The position numbers were made by a program, and so were the translations under genes. The notes under the pieces are model-generated. The model worked only from the letters and a program-made list of their open reading frames with translations, made no database searches and had not been told where the DNA came from. A stretch of 41,504 nt of DNA from an uncultured Prevotella sp. (GTDB taxonomy: Bacteria; Bacteroidota; Bacteroidia; Bacteroidales; Bacteroidaceae): contig USHW01000015.1 in NCBI GenBank assembly GCA_900554545.1, positions 1 to 41,504 on the forward strand, written 5' to 3'. Below are positions 32,575 through 39,813 of this stretch, piece by piece. Numbering within the stretch: position 1 is the stretch's first letter; every line of letters starts with the position of its first letter.

Positions 32575-32587
32575 ATCGTGAACAATT
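32558..32587. repeat. GTTCAC...GTGAAC palindrome containing the regulator stop codon
   Basis: A 30-base dyad with outer arms TTGTTCAC and GTGAACAA and an inner ATTC-GT-GAAT. The stop TGA (32572-32574) and the final codons (VVHNS) lie inside it. A sister copy is at 32963-32994. Confidence 0.65.
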
Positions 32588-32773
32588 CCGTTTGTTTCTA
32601 TTTTATATCTGCCATTTGCATTAGTAACAAGCCTGTTCTTATTAAATCTACGTTAGTTCGGTATAAGATTAATGTCTTGTAAATATTAGAATTATGCCCT
32701 ATAAACGGCGTATGCTTATGCCTGACCCACGTTAAATCAGCTCATGCTTTGTCCGTAGGAAAACTGCGGAAAA

Positions 32774-32860
32774 CCAAAAGGCCGCCTTTTGCGTTGCGAA
32801 AGGTGGCCTTTTAGCGTGCGAAAGATGGCCTTTCGCAAGGTAAAAGACGGCCTTTTGGAA
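32774..32860. repeat. R1 hairpin array, copy 9
   Basis: Four units: AAAAGGCCGCCTTTTGC, GAAAGGTGGCCTTTTAGC, GAAAGATGGCCTTTCGC and TAAAAGACGGCCTTTTGG, at about 22-base period. Cores are mostly in one orientation. Confidence 0.75.
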
Positions 32861-32962
32861 AGCCGCCGGACGGCAGTATGTAAACATTTGCATGCCGACT
32901 GTGCCGCCATCGGCCTGTGTCGGAGCGTCAGTACACCATCTTGAGAGGTGAAAACGGGCATG

Positions 32963-32994
32963 AATTGTTCACGATTTATGAATCGTGAACAATT
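32963..32994. repeat. Perfect inverted repeat AATTGTTCACGATT
   Basis: 14-bp perfect arms around TATG, sister to the dyad at 32558-32587. It ends 3 bases before the -33 element of the T9SS-protein promoter, so it might also work as an operator. Confidence 0.65.
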
Positions 32995-32997
32995 TGA

Positions 32998-33029
32998 TTT
33001 GTAAATTATCGTCCGCTTTTTTACTTTTG
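32998..33029 (+). promoter_or_regulatory. Promoter of the T9SS cargo gene
   Basis: TTTG (32998-33001), 20 bases, TACTTTTG (33022-33029). Leader of about 45 bases. Confidence 0.7.
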
Positions 33030-33080
33030 CGGCAGAAACGTAAAAGCTGAATATTGATATTAACCTAAAACTTTAGATGT

Positions 33081-35513
33081 ATGAAAAAGACATTACTATC
33101 ATTGCTCGGCCTGTGCGTTGCAGGCGCGGCATCGGCGCAGATTTACATCTCGGATGTGAGATTTGATGCCAACGGCGTGAACAACGACGGAATCGTTGTG
33201 GGTTCGCAAGACCAAAACATGCCCATACTTCTATGGGACGCAAAGAAAGGCGGAGACGCAAGCGCTTTCACCAACATCGGCGGTATATCGGCCGGACAGG
33301 GCATAGGCGGCGTTGCCCGCTTCTCCGGCGACGGCAAGTTTGTTACCGCCCCGATGCCTTGTGACGCCATACCAGTTGTGTCTGATTGGGAGAAAAACGT
33401 GTACAGTGATTTTGCTTACACATATAACGACGTGCTTTATGTGTCAGATTACAATGTTTTTGCCATTGGCGAAAGCGCCGACGGCAAGTCGGGCATATTT
33501 CTGAGGTCGGCTAATAACGGTACTTCTTGGAAGGAGATAATGGACTTTTTCAGACTTGATGAACAGAGCGGAACATACGTTGTGTTTGAACCTGCCGCCC
33601 TTACATCTGTGGCTCCGTTGTCAAACTATCAGTTTCTGCTCGGCGGCAAGGACGGCGGATTGTATTTCAGCAGCAACGGAGGAAATTCGTTTGAACCTAT
33701 CAACCTTCAGCCCGAAGGCGACGAAGGCACGGTTGACACGTATTGGGCGATGGACTTCCTTTACGGACTGTATGACGACGGCACTGTCGCTTCAGAGACC
33801 GCAACTTACGGTGTAATCGGCGTTGAGTACACCGACGGCAGCTATGCCGTATGGTACACGACCGACACCGGCGACACATTCTCAATGGCAACGGGCGTAA
33901 ACGGAGTGCCGCAGTACATCACGCATACAGGCAACACCTTCTTCATGGTTACAAAGAACGGACACATACAGAAGTCTGAAGACTACGGCAAGACATGGGC
34001 TGACGTTTACCAGATTAGCGGCGGAACATTCTACCGCATCAGGTTCTTCGATGATAATAAGGGCATAGCCACGACGGACAATGTTGTCTACATTACGCGC
34101 GACGGCGGAGCTACATGGACGCAGACAGCCGTGCTGCCCACGGGGATATGGACAAAGACGGCGAGCCGTGCCGGAGGCTCTGACGTCATAGCATGGAACG
34201 ACGCGACATGGAGCGGCGACGTTCTGACCGTTGCCGGTTCGCAGGGCATGGTTTACCGCTCGGTTGACGACGGCGAGACGTTCTCGAAACTTACGGTTGA
34301 CGACAGCTATACAGGCGGTTACACCACCATGATGTACAAGAGCGGCGTGTGCAACCTGTTCGGACAGGAAGGAAACTTCTATCGCAAGGCCGACAATACG
34401 TCAGTAAGCGGTTACTGCGCGGGCATATACGACATAGAGAACGAGACGTGGACACCGCTGGCAAGCACCGGCTACATGTCAGGCGAGACGGCTTCGGCAC
34501 CTTGGCAGTTCTCCGGCGACGGCAAGACAGTTGTGGGTAACGCATACGTGAGGAACCAGATTACAAATACCGTGCTGGCGCATGCCGTTGCAATGAGTAC
34601 GGACAACGTTATAGACCTCGGCAGCAAGTTCGACAACATAGACAGGTCAACCAGCGCCCTCGGCGTAAGTTATGACGGCAGCGTAATCGTTGGCTGGCAG
34701 GACATCTTCGGCCCGAGGTTCGGCGCGGTGTGGACCCGCAACGAGGACGGCTCTTACACGCAGCGCATGATGCTTAAAGACACAAGCAAGGACGAGGACG
34801 ACATCAATTATGACGACCATCAGGACTGCTATGACAACCTTGTGGCTTCGGCCCGTTCGGTATCTCCCGACGGCAAGTGGATAGGCGGCGACGGCAGCAC
34901 GGGCGACTCGGCGTTCCCCGGCCCGTGGATATGGAACGAGGAGGAAGGCTACAAGCTCATCTTCGACGATGCGGAGGTTGACGGCAGCGTTGCAGCCGTA
35001 AGCAACAACGGCGAGAAGGCCGTAGGCTGGCAGGGACTCGGTTCGTCGGCCTGGCTCTATACGAAGGACGGCGGCGTGCAGTACCTTCAGGACTATGTTA
35101 CCAACGTTCTTGGCTGCGACCTCGGCGACTTCTATATCATGTCGGTTTATGACATGTCGCCCAACGGACGTTATGTCTGCGGCTACGGAATGCGCGGCGA
35201 CCAGGTGCTGGGCTATATGATAGACCTTGAAGGCAAGGGCACTTCAATCGAAGACAAGGTAGTAAGCCAGACGAAGGCTTCTGTTTACCCGAACCCCGTA
35301 TCAGACGAGCTGCATGTTGACCTGCCTTACGGAGCTGAAGATGTAAAGACTACGCTGACACTCGTCGACATGCAGGGCTGCGCGGTACGCCGTGTTGAGA
35401 CTGTCCAGACGAGCAACATAATCAACGTAAGCAACCTGCCCCAGGGCATTTACATCCTCGACGTGAACGCCCGCGGCTCTCACAAGGCATTCAAGGTAGT
35501 AATAAAGCATTGA
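33081..35513 (+). CDS. Secreted protein with type IX secretion (type A) sorting domain
   Basis: 810 aa. Signal peptide (MKKTLLSLLGLCVAGAASA then Q). The body has many short beta repeats with Asp-box or BNR/photosystem-like character: SANNGTSWKEI, STDTGDTFSMATGV-type segments, KSEDYGKTWADVY, TRDGGATWTQTAV, SVDDGETFSKLTV. A second half has repeating SGDGKTVVGNAYV, SYDGSVIVGWQD, SPDGKWIGGDG and NGEKAVGWQG motifs of HAF-type propeller repeats. The last 75 residues form a type A C-terminal domain: SVYPNPVSDELHVDLP, LTLVDMQGCAVRRVE, LPQGIYILDVNARG and KAFKVVIKH. This directs export across the outer membrane by the Por/T9SS machinery and surface anchoring. Its job is unknown; a possible sialidase-like or binding propeller is only a fold-level guess. 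Confidence 0.9.
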   Translation: MKKTLLSLLGLCVAGAASAQIYISDVRFDANGVNNDGIVVGSQDQNMPILLWDAKKGGDASAFTNIGGISAGQGIGGVARFSGDGKFVTAPMPCDAIPVVSDWEKNVYSDFAYTYNDVLYVSDYNVFAIGESADGKSGIFLRSANNGTSWKEIMDFFRLDEQSGTYVVFEPAALTSVAPLSNYQFLLGGKDGGLYFSSNGGNSFEPINLQPEGDEGTVDTYWAMDFLYGLYDDGTVASETATYGVIGVEYTDGSYAVWYTTDTGDTFSMATGVNGVPQYITHTGNTFFMVTKNGHIQKSEDYGKTWADVYQISGGTFYRIRFFDDNKGIATTDNVVYITRDGGATWTQTAVLPTGIWTKTASRAGGSDVIAWNDATWSGDVLTVAGSQGMVYRSVDDGETFSKLTVDDSYTGGYTTMMYKSGVCNLFGQEGNFYRKADNTSVSGYCAGIYDIENETWTPLASTGYMSGETASAPWQFSGDGKTVVGNAYVRNQITNTVLAHAVAMSTDNVIDLGSKFDNIDRSTSALGVSYDGSVIVGWQDIFGPRFGAVWTRNEDGSYTQRMMLKDTSKDEDDINYDDHQDCYDNLVASARSVSPDGKWIGGDGSTGDSAFPGPWIWNEEEGYKLIFDDAEVDGSVAAVSNNGEKAVGWQGLGSSAWLYTKDGGVQYLQDYVTNVLGCDLGDFYIMSVYDMSPNGRYVCGYGMRGDQVLGYMIDLEGKGTSIEDKVVSQTKASVYPNPVSDELHVDLPYGAEDVKTTLTLVDMQGCAVRRVETVQTSNIINVSNLPQGIYILDVNARGSHKAFKVVIKH

Positions 35514-35544
35514 CATTCGCGGAACGCCTGTAAACAGGCGTGGA

Positions 35545-35635
35545 TGCAAAAGACCGTCTTTTACACGCTAAAAGGCGGTCTTTTGTGTTGTAATTGATGG
35601 CCTTTTGCAAGGCGAAAGGCCACCTTTTGCAAAAC
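35545..35635. repeat. R1 hairpin array, copy 10; terminator of the T9SS gene
   Basis: AAAAGACCGTCTTTTA pairs with TAAAAGGCGGTCTTTT at 15 of 16 positions (the exception is a G-U in RNA) around CACGC; a second pair (ATGGCCTTTTGC / AAAGGCCACCTTTTGC) follows. Confidence 0.8.
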
Positions 35636-35743
35636 GGGTTGTGGCGAGGTGCGCAATTGTTTACAAAAGCTAAAAATACAGGTGGCTGTAAAATTGGTAA
35701 GATTTTCGGTAAATGATATACGTATGAGGCTGATTTTTTGTTG

Positions 35744-35751
35744 TATTTTTG
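35744..35751 (+). promoter_or_regulatory. Promoter -7 element before the DUF362 gene
   Basis: TATTTTTG, 34 bases before the ATG. No good TTTG at the -33 distance. Confidence 0.5.
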
Positions 35752-35785
35752 CAACGTGTAAGAATATAACAAAAAAACAAGCAAA

Positions 35786-36733
35786 ATGAAAAAACTTATA
35801 TTGCTGGCCGTGGCGGCTGTAATGGCGGTGGGCACGGCGGCACAATCGAAGGTTTATTTCACGAAGGAAATCACGCCCGAGGCGCTCGTGAAGATATACA
35901 AGGCGCTTGGCAAGGAGGCCAAGGGGCGCGTTGCCGTGAAGATTAGTACAGGCGAGGCCGGAGGCCACAACTACCTGAAGCCGGAGCTGATAGGCAAGCT
36001 GGTGGGCGAGGTTGGCGGCACAATAGTGGAATGCAACACGGCATACGCCGGCAAGCGCATGACCTCTGCCGACCACTGGAAGGTGATACGCGACCACGGT
36101 TTCGACAATATTGCCCGTGTGGACATCATGGACGAGGAGGGCGACATGCGCATACCGGTGAGGGACACGACGCACATCAAGTATGACATCGTAGGCTCGC
36201 ACCTTGCCAACTACGACTTCATGGTTAACCTGGCGCACTTCAAGGGGCACGCGATGGGCGGCTTCGGCGGTGTGCTGAAGAACGCGTCAATCGGCGTGGC
36301 GTCGAGCAACGGCAAGTCGTACATACACACTGCTGGCAAGGTGCAAAGCCCGGCGGAGCTGTGGAGCAACCTGCCTGCGCAGGATTACTTCCTCGAAAGC
36401 ATGGCTGCCGCCGCGCAGGGCGTTCACGACTACATGAAGGGCAACGTGGTGTACATCAACGTTATGAACAACATGAGCGTTGACTGCGACTGCGACAGCA
36501 ACCCCGACGAGCCGAAGCTGAAGGACATGGGCGTGCTGGCTTCGCTCGACCCTGTGGCCTTGGACAAGGCTTGCCTTGACCTTGTGTTCGGCCACAAGTC
36601 CGTTGAAGGCGACGACGCGAAGCCCCTTATCGAGCGCATCAACCGCCAGCACGGCACTCACATAGTTGACTATGCGGAGAAGATAGGCCTTGGCAGCAAG
36701 GCTTACACCCTCATAGATATAGACAATCAATAA
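35786..36733 (+). CDS. Exported DUF362 domain protein
   Basis: 315 aa. Sec-type signal peptide (LILLAVAAVMAVGTAA then Q). The whole mature chain fits DUF362: KGRVAVKISTGEAGGHNYLKPELIG, VECNTAYAGKRMTS, a HLANYDFMVNLAHFKGHAMGGFGGVLKNASIG core, and NNMSVDCDCDSNPDEPKL then DPVALDKACLDL. Cysteines in the DCDC motif and the following CLDL could bind a metal or cluster; many cytoplasmic relatives carry ferredoxin domains, absent here. Function of the family is not established to my knowledge. It is the first gene of a same-strand group with a TonB receptor, tatA, tatC and a Tat-linked ferredoxin, so a periplasmic redox partner of that ferredoxin is a reasonable inference. Export appears Sec-dependent, as there is no twin-arginine motif. 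Confidence 0.88.
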   Translation: MKKLILLAVAAVMAVGTAAQSKVYFTKEITPEALVKIYKALGKEAKGRVAVKISTGEAGGHNYLKPELIGKLVGEVGGTIVECNTAYAGKRMTSADHWKVIRDHGFDNIARVDIMDEEGDMRIPVRDTTHIKYDIVGSHLANYDFMVNLAHFKGHAMGGFGGVLKNASIGVASSNGKSYIHTAGKVQSPAELWSNLPAQDYFLESMAAAAQGVHDYMKGNVVYINVMNNMSVDCDCDSNPDEPKLKDMGVLASLDPVALDKACLDLVFGHKSVEGDDAKPLIERINRQHGTHIVDYAEKIGLGSKAYTLIDIDNQ

Positions 36734-36859
36734 CTTCTTCAATGGGTGGCGGTTCGCAGCGAGTGCGGGCCGCCACGTTTACAGGCCCGGCATTAGCGCG
36801 AAGCGTGCGGGCACATGCTTTCTCGATAACATTTTTTTAATACCTAAAATACTCTGTTT

Positions 36860-38731
36860 TTGATGAAAAGATTTATTTTTGCAGCAGCAGTGTTGTTGGC
36901 CGCAAGGGGCGTAGCATGCGCCCAACGCGACACCACAAGCCATGCGCTCGACAACGTAGTGGTGACTGGTACGCGCTCGGTGACCGACGTGCGCCATCTG
37001 CCCATGACAATATCGGTGGTTGACCGGCGGACGCTTACCGAGAACCAGCGCGTCAACGTGCTGCCTACTCTGTCAGAGCAGGTGCCCGGATTGTTCGTCA
37101 CGTCGCGTTCGATGATGGGCTACGCCGTAAGCGACGGCGCCGCCGGAGGCATCAGCCTGCGCGGACTGGGCAGCGGAGCGGGCCGCATGATGGTGCTCAT
37201 CGACGGCCATCCGCAGTATCAGGGCATCTTCGGCCACTCCATTGCGGACTCTTACCAGACTATGATGGCAGAGCGCGTGGAGGTGCTGCGAGGCCCGGCC
37301 TCGGTGCTGTACGGCTCAAACGCCATGGGCGGAGTTGTCAACATCGTCACCCGGCAGATGCGTGCCGACGGCTCGAAAACCGACATCAACCTCGGCGCAG
37401 GCTCTTACGGCACGTTTCAAGGAGAGTTTGCCAACCGCGTGAGGAAGGGCGGCTTCTACAGCGTTGTTGCCGGACAGTACGGCCGCAGCGACAACAACCG
37501 TCCCTCGATGGGGTTCGAGCAGTATGGCGGTTACCTGAAGCTGGGTTACGACTTCTCGCCGCACTGGACGGCATACGTCGACGTTGACGTGACGCATTTC
37601 AACTCGTCATACCCCGGCAGCACGCACGAGCCGTTGCAAGGGGCGCGCCAGTGGATAACGCGCGGCGTGGCTTCGGCTGTGGTCGAGAACCATTACGGCA
37701 ATACCTCGGGTGCCATAAGCGTGTATCACAACTTCGGCCATCACCGCATCAATGACGGACATGCTCCTGGCGAGGATGCGCAGACAGCCTTTTTCTTGTC
37801 GGACGACGCTTTAACCGGCTTCTCGATATACCAGAGTGCGACGTTCTTTAGGGGCAACCGCATCACCGTCGGCCTTGACTATCAGCACATCTACGGCAAG
37901 GCTTGGAATGAAGACATACTCACGGGAGCCGAGACCGGCACCATAGGCAACCACCATGAGAATGAGATTGCAGGCTATGTGGACTTCAGGCAAGACTTGT
38001 TCAGATGGCTTACGGTTGACGCCGGGGTGCGCGTTGACCACCATTCGCAGAGCGGAACGGAATGGGTGCCGCAGGGAGGACTGGTGTTCCGCGTAGTACG
38101 TGACGGCGAACTGAAGGCCATGGTGAGCAAAGGCTTCCGCAATCCGACAATCCGCGAGATGTATCTTTGGCGTCCGGCAAACGACGGCTTGCGCCCTGAG
38201 CGCACGATGAACTACGAGCTTTCATGGAAGCAAAGGCTCATGGGAGGCGGCTTCTCGTATGGTGTGAACCTGTTTTACATCAAGGGCGACAACATAATAC
38301 AGACCGCAATGGTGGACAACAGGCCGATGAACGTCAACACGGGAAGCATCGAGAACTGCGGCGTTGAGGCCGAGTTTGCATGGAAAGTGAACCGTTATTG
38401 GAGCTTGGACGGCAACTACAGCTACCTGCACATGGTCAACAAGGTGCTCGCCGCGCCTGAACACAAGGCGTATCTGGGTGCCGGTTACCGCTGTGGAAAA
38501 TGGACATTGACCGGTGGATTGCAGTATATCGACGGCCTGTACACGCAGGTTGACCCTGCCGAAATACAGGAGAACTTCCTCCTGTTGAACGTCACCGCCG
38601 GTTACCGCGTGCTGCCCTGGCTCAACATCTGGGCAAAAGGCGAGAACCTGCTGGCGCAGAAATACGAAATCAACTATGGCTACCCGATGCCTAAGGCGAC
38701 ATTCATGGGTGGCGTGAATATAAATATTTAA
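36860..38731 (+). CDS. TonB-dependent receptor
   Basis: 623 aa, short for the family. Signal peptide (MMKRFIFAAAVLLAARGVACA then Q); Met2 (36863) is an alternative start. The plug follows directly, without a carboxypeptidase-type extension: LDNVVVTGTRSVTDVRHLPMTISVVD, NVLPTLSEQVPGLFVTSRS, GGISLRGLGSGAGRMMVLIDGHPQ, RVEVLRGPASVLYGSNAMGGVVNIVT. A barrel with KGFRNPTIREMYLWRPAN and LRPERTMNYELSWKQ follows, ending MGGVNINI. There is no adjacent SusD partner, so it is of the siderophore, haem or metal type and not a glycan receptor. It lies 126 bases after the DUF362 gene and 121 before tatA, with an R2 element in the latter gap. Confidence 0.92.
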   Translation: MMKRFIFAAAVLLAARGVACAQRDTTSHALDNVVVTGTRSVTDVRHLPMTISVVDRRTLTENQRVNVLPTLSEQVPGLFVTSRSMMGYAVSDGAAGGISLRGLGSGAGRMMVLIDGHPQYQGIFGHSIADSYQTMMAERVEVLRGPASVLYGSNAMGGVVNIVTRQMRADGSKTDINLGAGSYGTFQGEFANRVRKGGFYSVVAGQYGRSDNNRPSMGFEQYGGYLKLGYDFSPHWTAYVDVDVTHFNSSYPGSTHEPLQGARQWITRGVASAVVENHYGNTSGAISVYHNFGHHRINDGHAPGEDAQTAFFLSDDALTGFSIYQSATFFRGNRITVGLDYQHIYGKAWNEDILTGAETGTIGNHHENEIAGYVDFRQDLFRWLTVDAGVRVDHHSQSGTEWVPQGGLVFRVVRDGELKAMVSKGFRNPTIREMYLWRPANDGLRPERTMNYELSWKQRLMGGGFSYGVNLFYIKGDNIIQTAMVDNRPMNVNTGSIENCGVEAEFAWKVNRYWSLDGNYSYLHMVNKVLAAPEHKAYLGAGYRCGKWTLTGGLQYIDGLYTQVDPAEIQENFLLLNVTAGYRVLPWLNIWAKGENLLAQKYEINYGYPMPKATFMGGVNINI

Positions 38732-38732
38732 C

Positions 38733-38846
38733 TAGGTTATGAGGTTGTGCGGTTTTGGGGTTATACGGTGTTTGAAGCCTGTTTCACCGGCTTTGGGGAC
38801 TGAAAACCTTAAAACCGCAAGACCTTAAAACCGTAAAACCTTACAA
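38733..38846. repeat. R2 quasi-palindrome (GGTTTTAAGG words) before tatA
   Basis: Left words GGTTATGAGGTTGTGCGG and GGTTTTGGGGTTAT; right words ACCTTAAAACCGCAAGACC and CCTTAAAACCGTAAAACC. The inner GGTG...CACC and GCCTG...CCGGC pieces add structure. It lies between the receptor stop and tatA, so it could lower downstream expression or process the mRNA. Confidence 0.62.
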
Positions 38847-38852
38847 AACATT

Positions 38853-39029
38853 ATGGGAATAGGTATGCAGGAAATCCTCGTCATCGCACTGCTTGTGCTG
38901 CTGTTTTTCGGCGGAAAGAAAATACCCGAACTGATGAAGGGCCTGGGCAAGGGTGTAAAGAGCTTCAAGGACGGGATGAACGGAAAGATTGACGACGAAC
39001 AGGAAGAGCCAAAGAAAAAGGATGAATGA
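38853..39029 (+). CDS. tatA: Sec-independent protein translocase subunit TatA
   Basis: 58 aa. TatA proteins assemble at TatC to pass folded, twin-arginine-tagged proteins across the inner membrane. The chain has the full short-TatA layout: one membrane helix (IGMQEILVIALLVLLFF), the FFGGKKIPEL hinge, an amphipathic helix (MKGLGKGVKSFKDGMNG) and a charged tail (IDDEQEEPKKKDE). The conserved Phe-Gly of the hinge and the LGKGVKSFKDG pattern are clear. There is no tatB gene; a bifunctional TatA is likely. Its stop overlaps the tatC start by 8 bases. Confidence 0.93.
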   Translation: MGIGMQEILVIALLVLLFFGGKKIPELMKGLGKGVKSFKDGMNGKIDDEQEEPKKKDE

Positions 39030-39813
39030 CGACGGCGCGCTGACGTTTTGGGAGCATCTTGACGTGCTACGCGGCAGTCTAATCCGCATGTTGGTGGCCG
39101 CCGTGGCCGCAGGTGTCGTGGCTTTCGTGTTGAAGGACTGGCTGTTTGCGGTGGTGCTTGCGCCTGCCGACGGCACGTTTGTCACGTACAGGTTGCTTGG
39201 TGTGGAGCCGTTCACCATACGTTTGGTGAACACCGGGCTTACCGAACAGTTCATGATACACATGAAGGTGGCGCTTGTCGCCGGCGCGCTGATGGCTTCA
39301 CCTTATATATTATATGTGCTGTTCCGCTTCATTTCGCCAGCGCTTTACGACAACGAACGGCGTTATTCGGTGCGTCTGACCGTCGCCGCCTACGCGATGT
39401 TCCTCGTCGGGCTGCTTGTCAATTACTTTGTTGTCTTCCCGTTGACCGTCCGTTTCCTCGGCACTTACTCCGTCAGTGCCGACGTTGAGAACTTACTGAC
39501 TATCAGTTCGTATGTTGACACGCTGGCAATGATGAGCCTTGTGTTCGGCATAGTCTTTGAAATCCCGGTTGTTTGCTGGCTTCTGACCCGCTTCGGTCTG
39601 TTGAAGGCCGCATGGATGGGCCGTTACCGCAAGCATGCTGTGATTGCAATAGTGGCGGTGGCGGCGGTAATCACGCCCACGTCAGACGTGTTCACGCTAC
39701 TGCTTGTGTCGTTTCCAATCTGGCTGTTGTACGAGGTTAGCGTTGTGATAGTCAGGTTTACAGAGAAAAAGAAAGCATTAAACGACAATAAAAATACAAT
39801 GACATTATGTTGA
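39022..39813 (+). CDS. tatC: Sec-independent protein translocase TatC
   Basis: 263 aa from MNDDGALTFWEHLDVLRGSL. TatC recognises the twin-arginine signal. The N-terminal FWEHLDVLRGSLIRM is the conserved cytoplasmic signal-contacting stretch. Six membrane helices can be placed (about 22-40, 80-105, 115-140, 160-185, 200-217, 220-240), and the Glu in the fourth region (VFEIPVVCWLL) is the conserved FEIP acidic residue. ASPYILYVLFRFISPALYDNERR matches the family. Upstream in-frame ATG 38989 is inside tatA and is rejected in favour of 39022. The stop overlaps the start of the ferredoxin gene by 7 bases. Confidence 0.95.
   Translation: MNDDGALTFWEHLDVLRGSLIRMLVAAVAAGVVAFVLKDWLFAVVLAPADGTFVTYRLLGVEPFTIRLVNTGLTEQFMIHMKVALVAGALMASPYILYVLFRFISPALYDNERRYSVRLTVAAYAMFLVGLLVNYFVVFPLTVRFLGTYSVSADVENLLTISSYVDTLAMMSLVFGIVFEIPVVCWLLTRFGLLKAAWMGRYRKHAVIAIVAVAAVITPTSDVFTLLLVSFPIWLLYEVSVVIVRFTEKKKALNDNKNTMTLC

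Larger units (their letters stand above)
32588..33080. other. Regulator to T9SS-protein intergenic region
   Basis: About 490 bases. It contains AT-rich DNA without identified features (32600-32750), an R1 array (32774-32860), a perfect GTTCACGATT palindrome (32963-32994) and the promoter of the next gene. No gene seen. Confidence 0.5.

Noticed and set aside
38989..39021. Upstream start for tatC
   Set aside because: The extra 11 codons lie inside tatA in another frame. The start at 39022 gives the conserved N-terminus and a usual short overlap.
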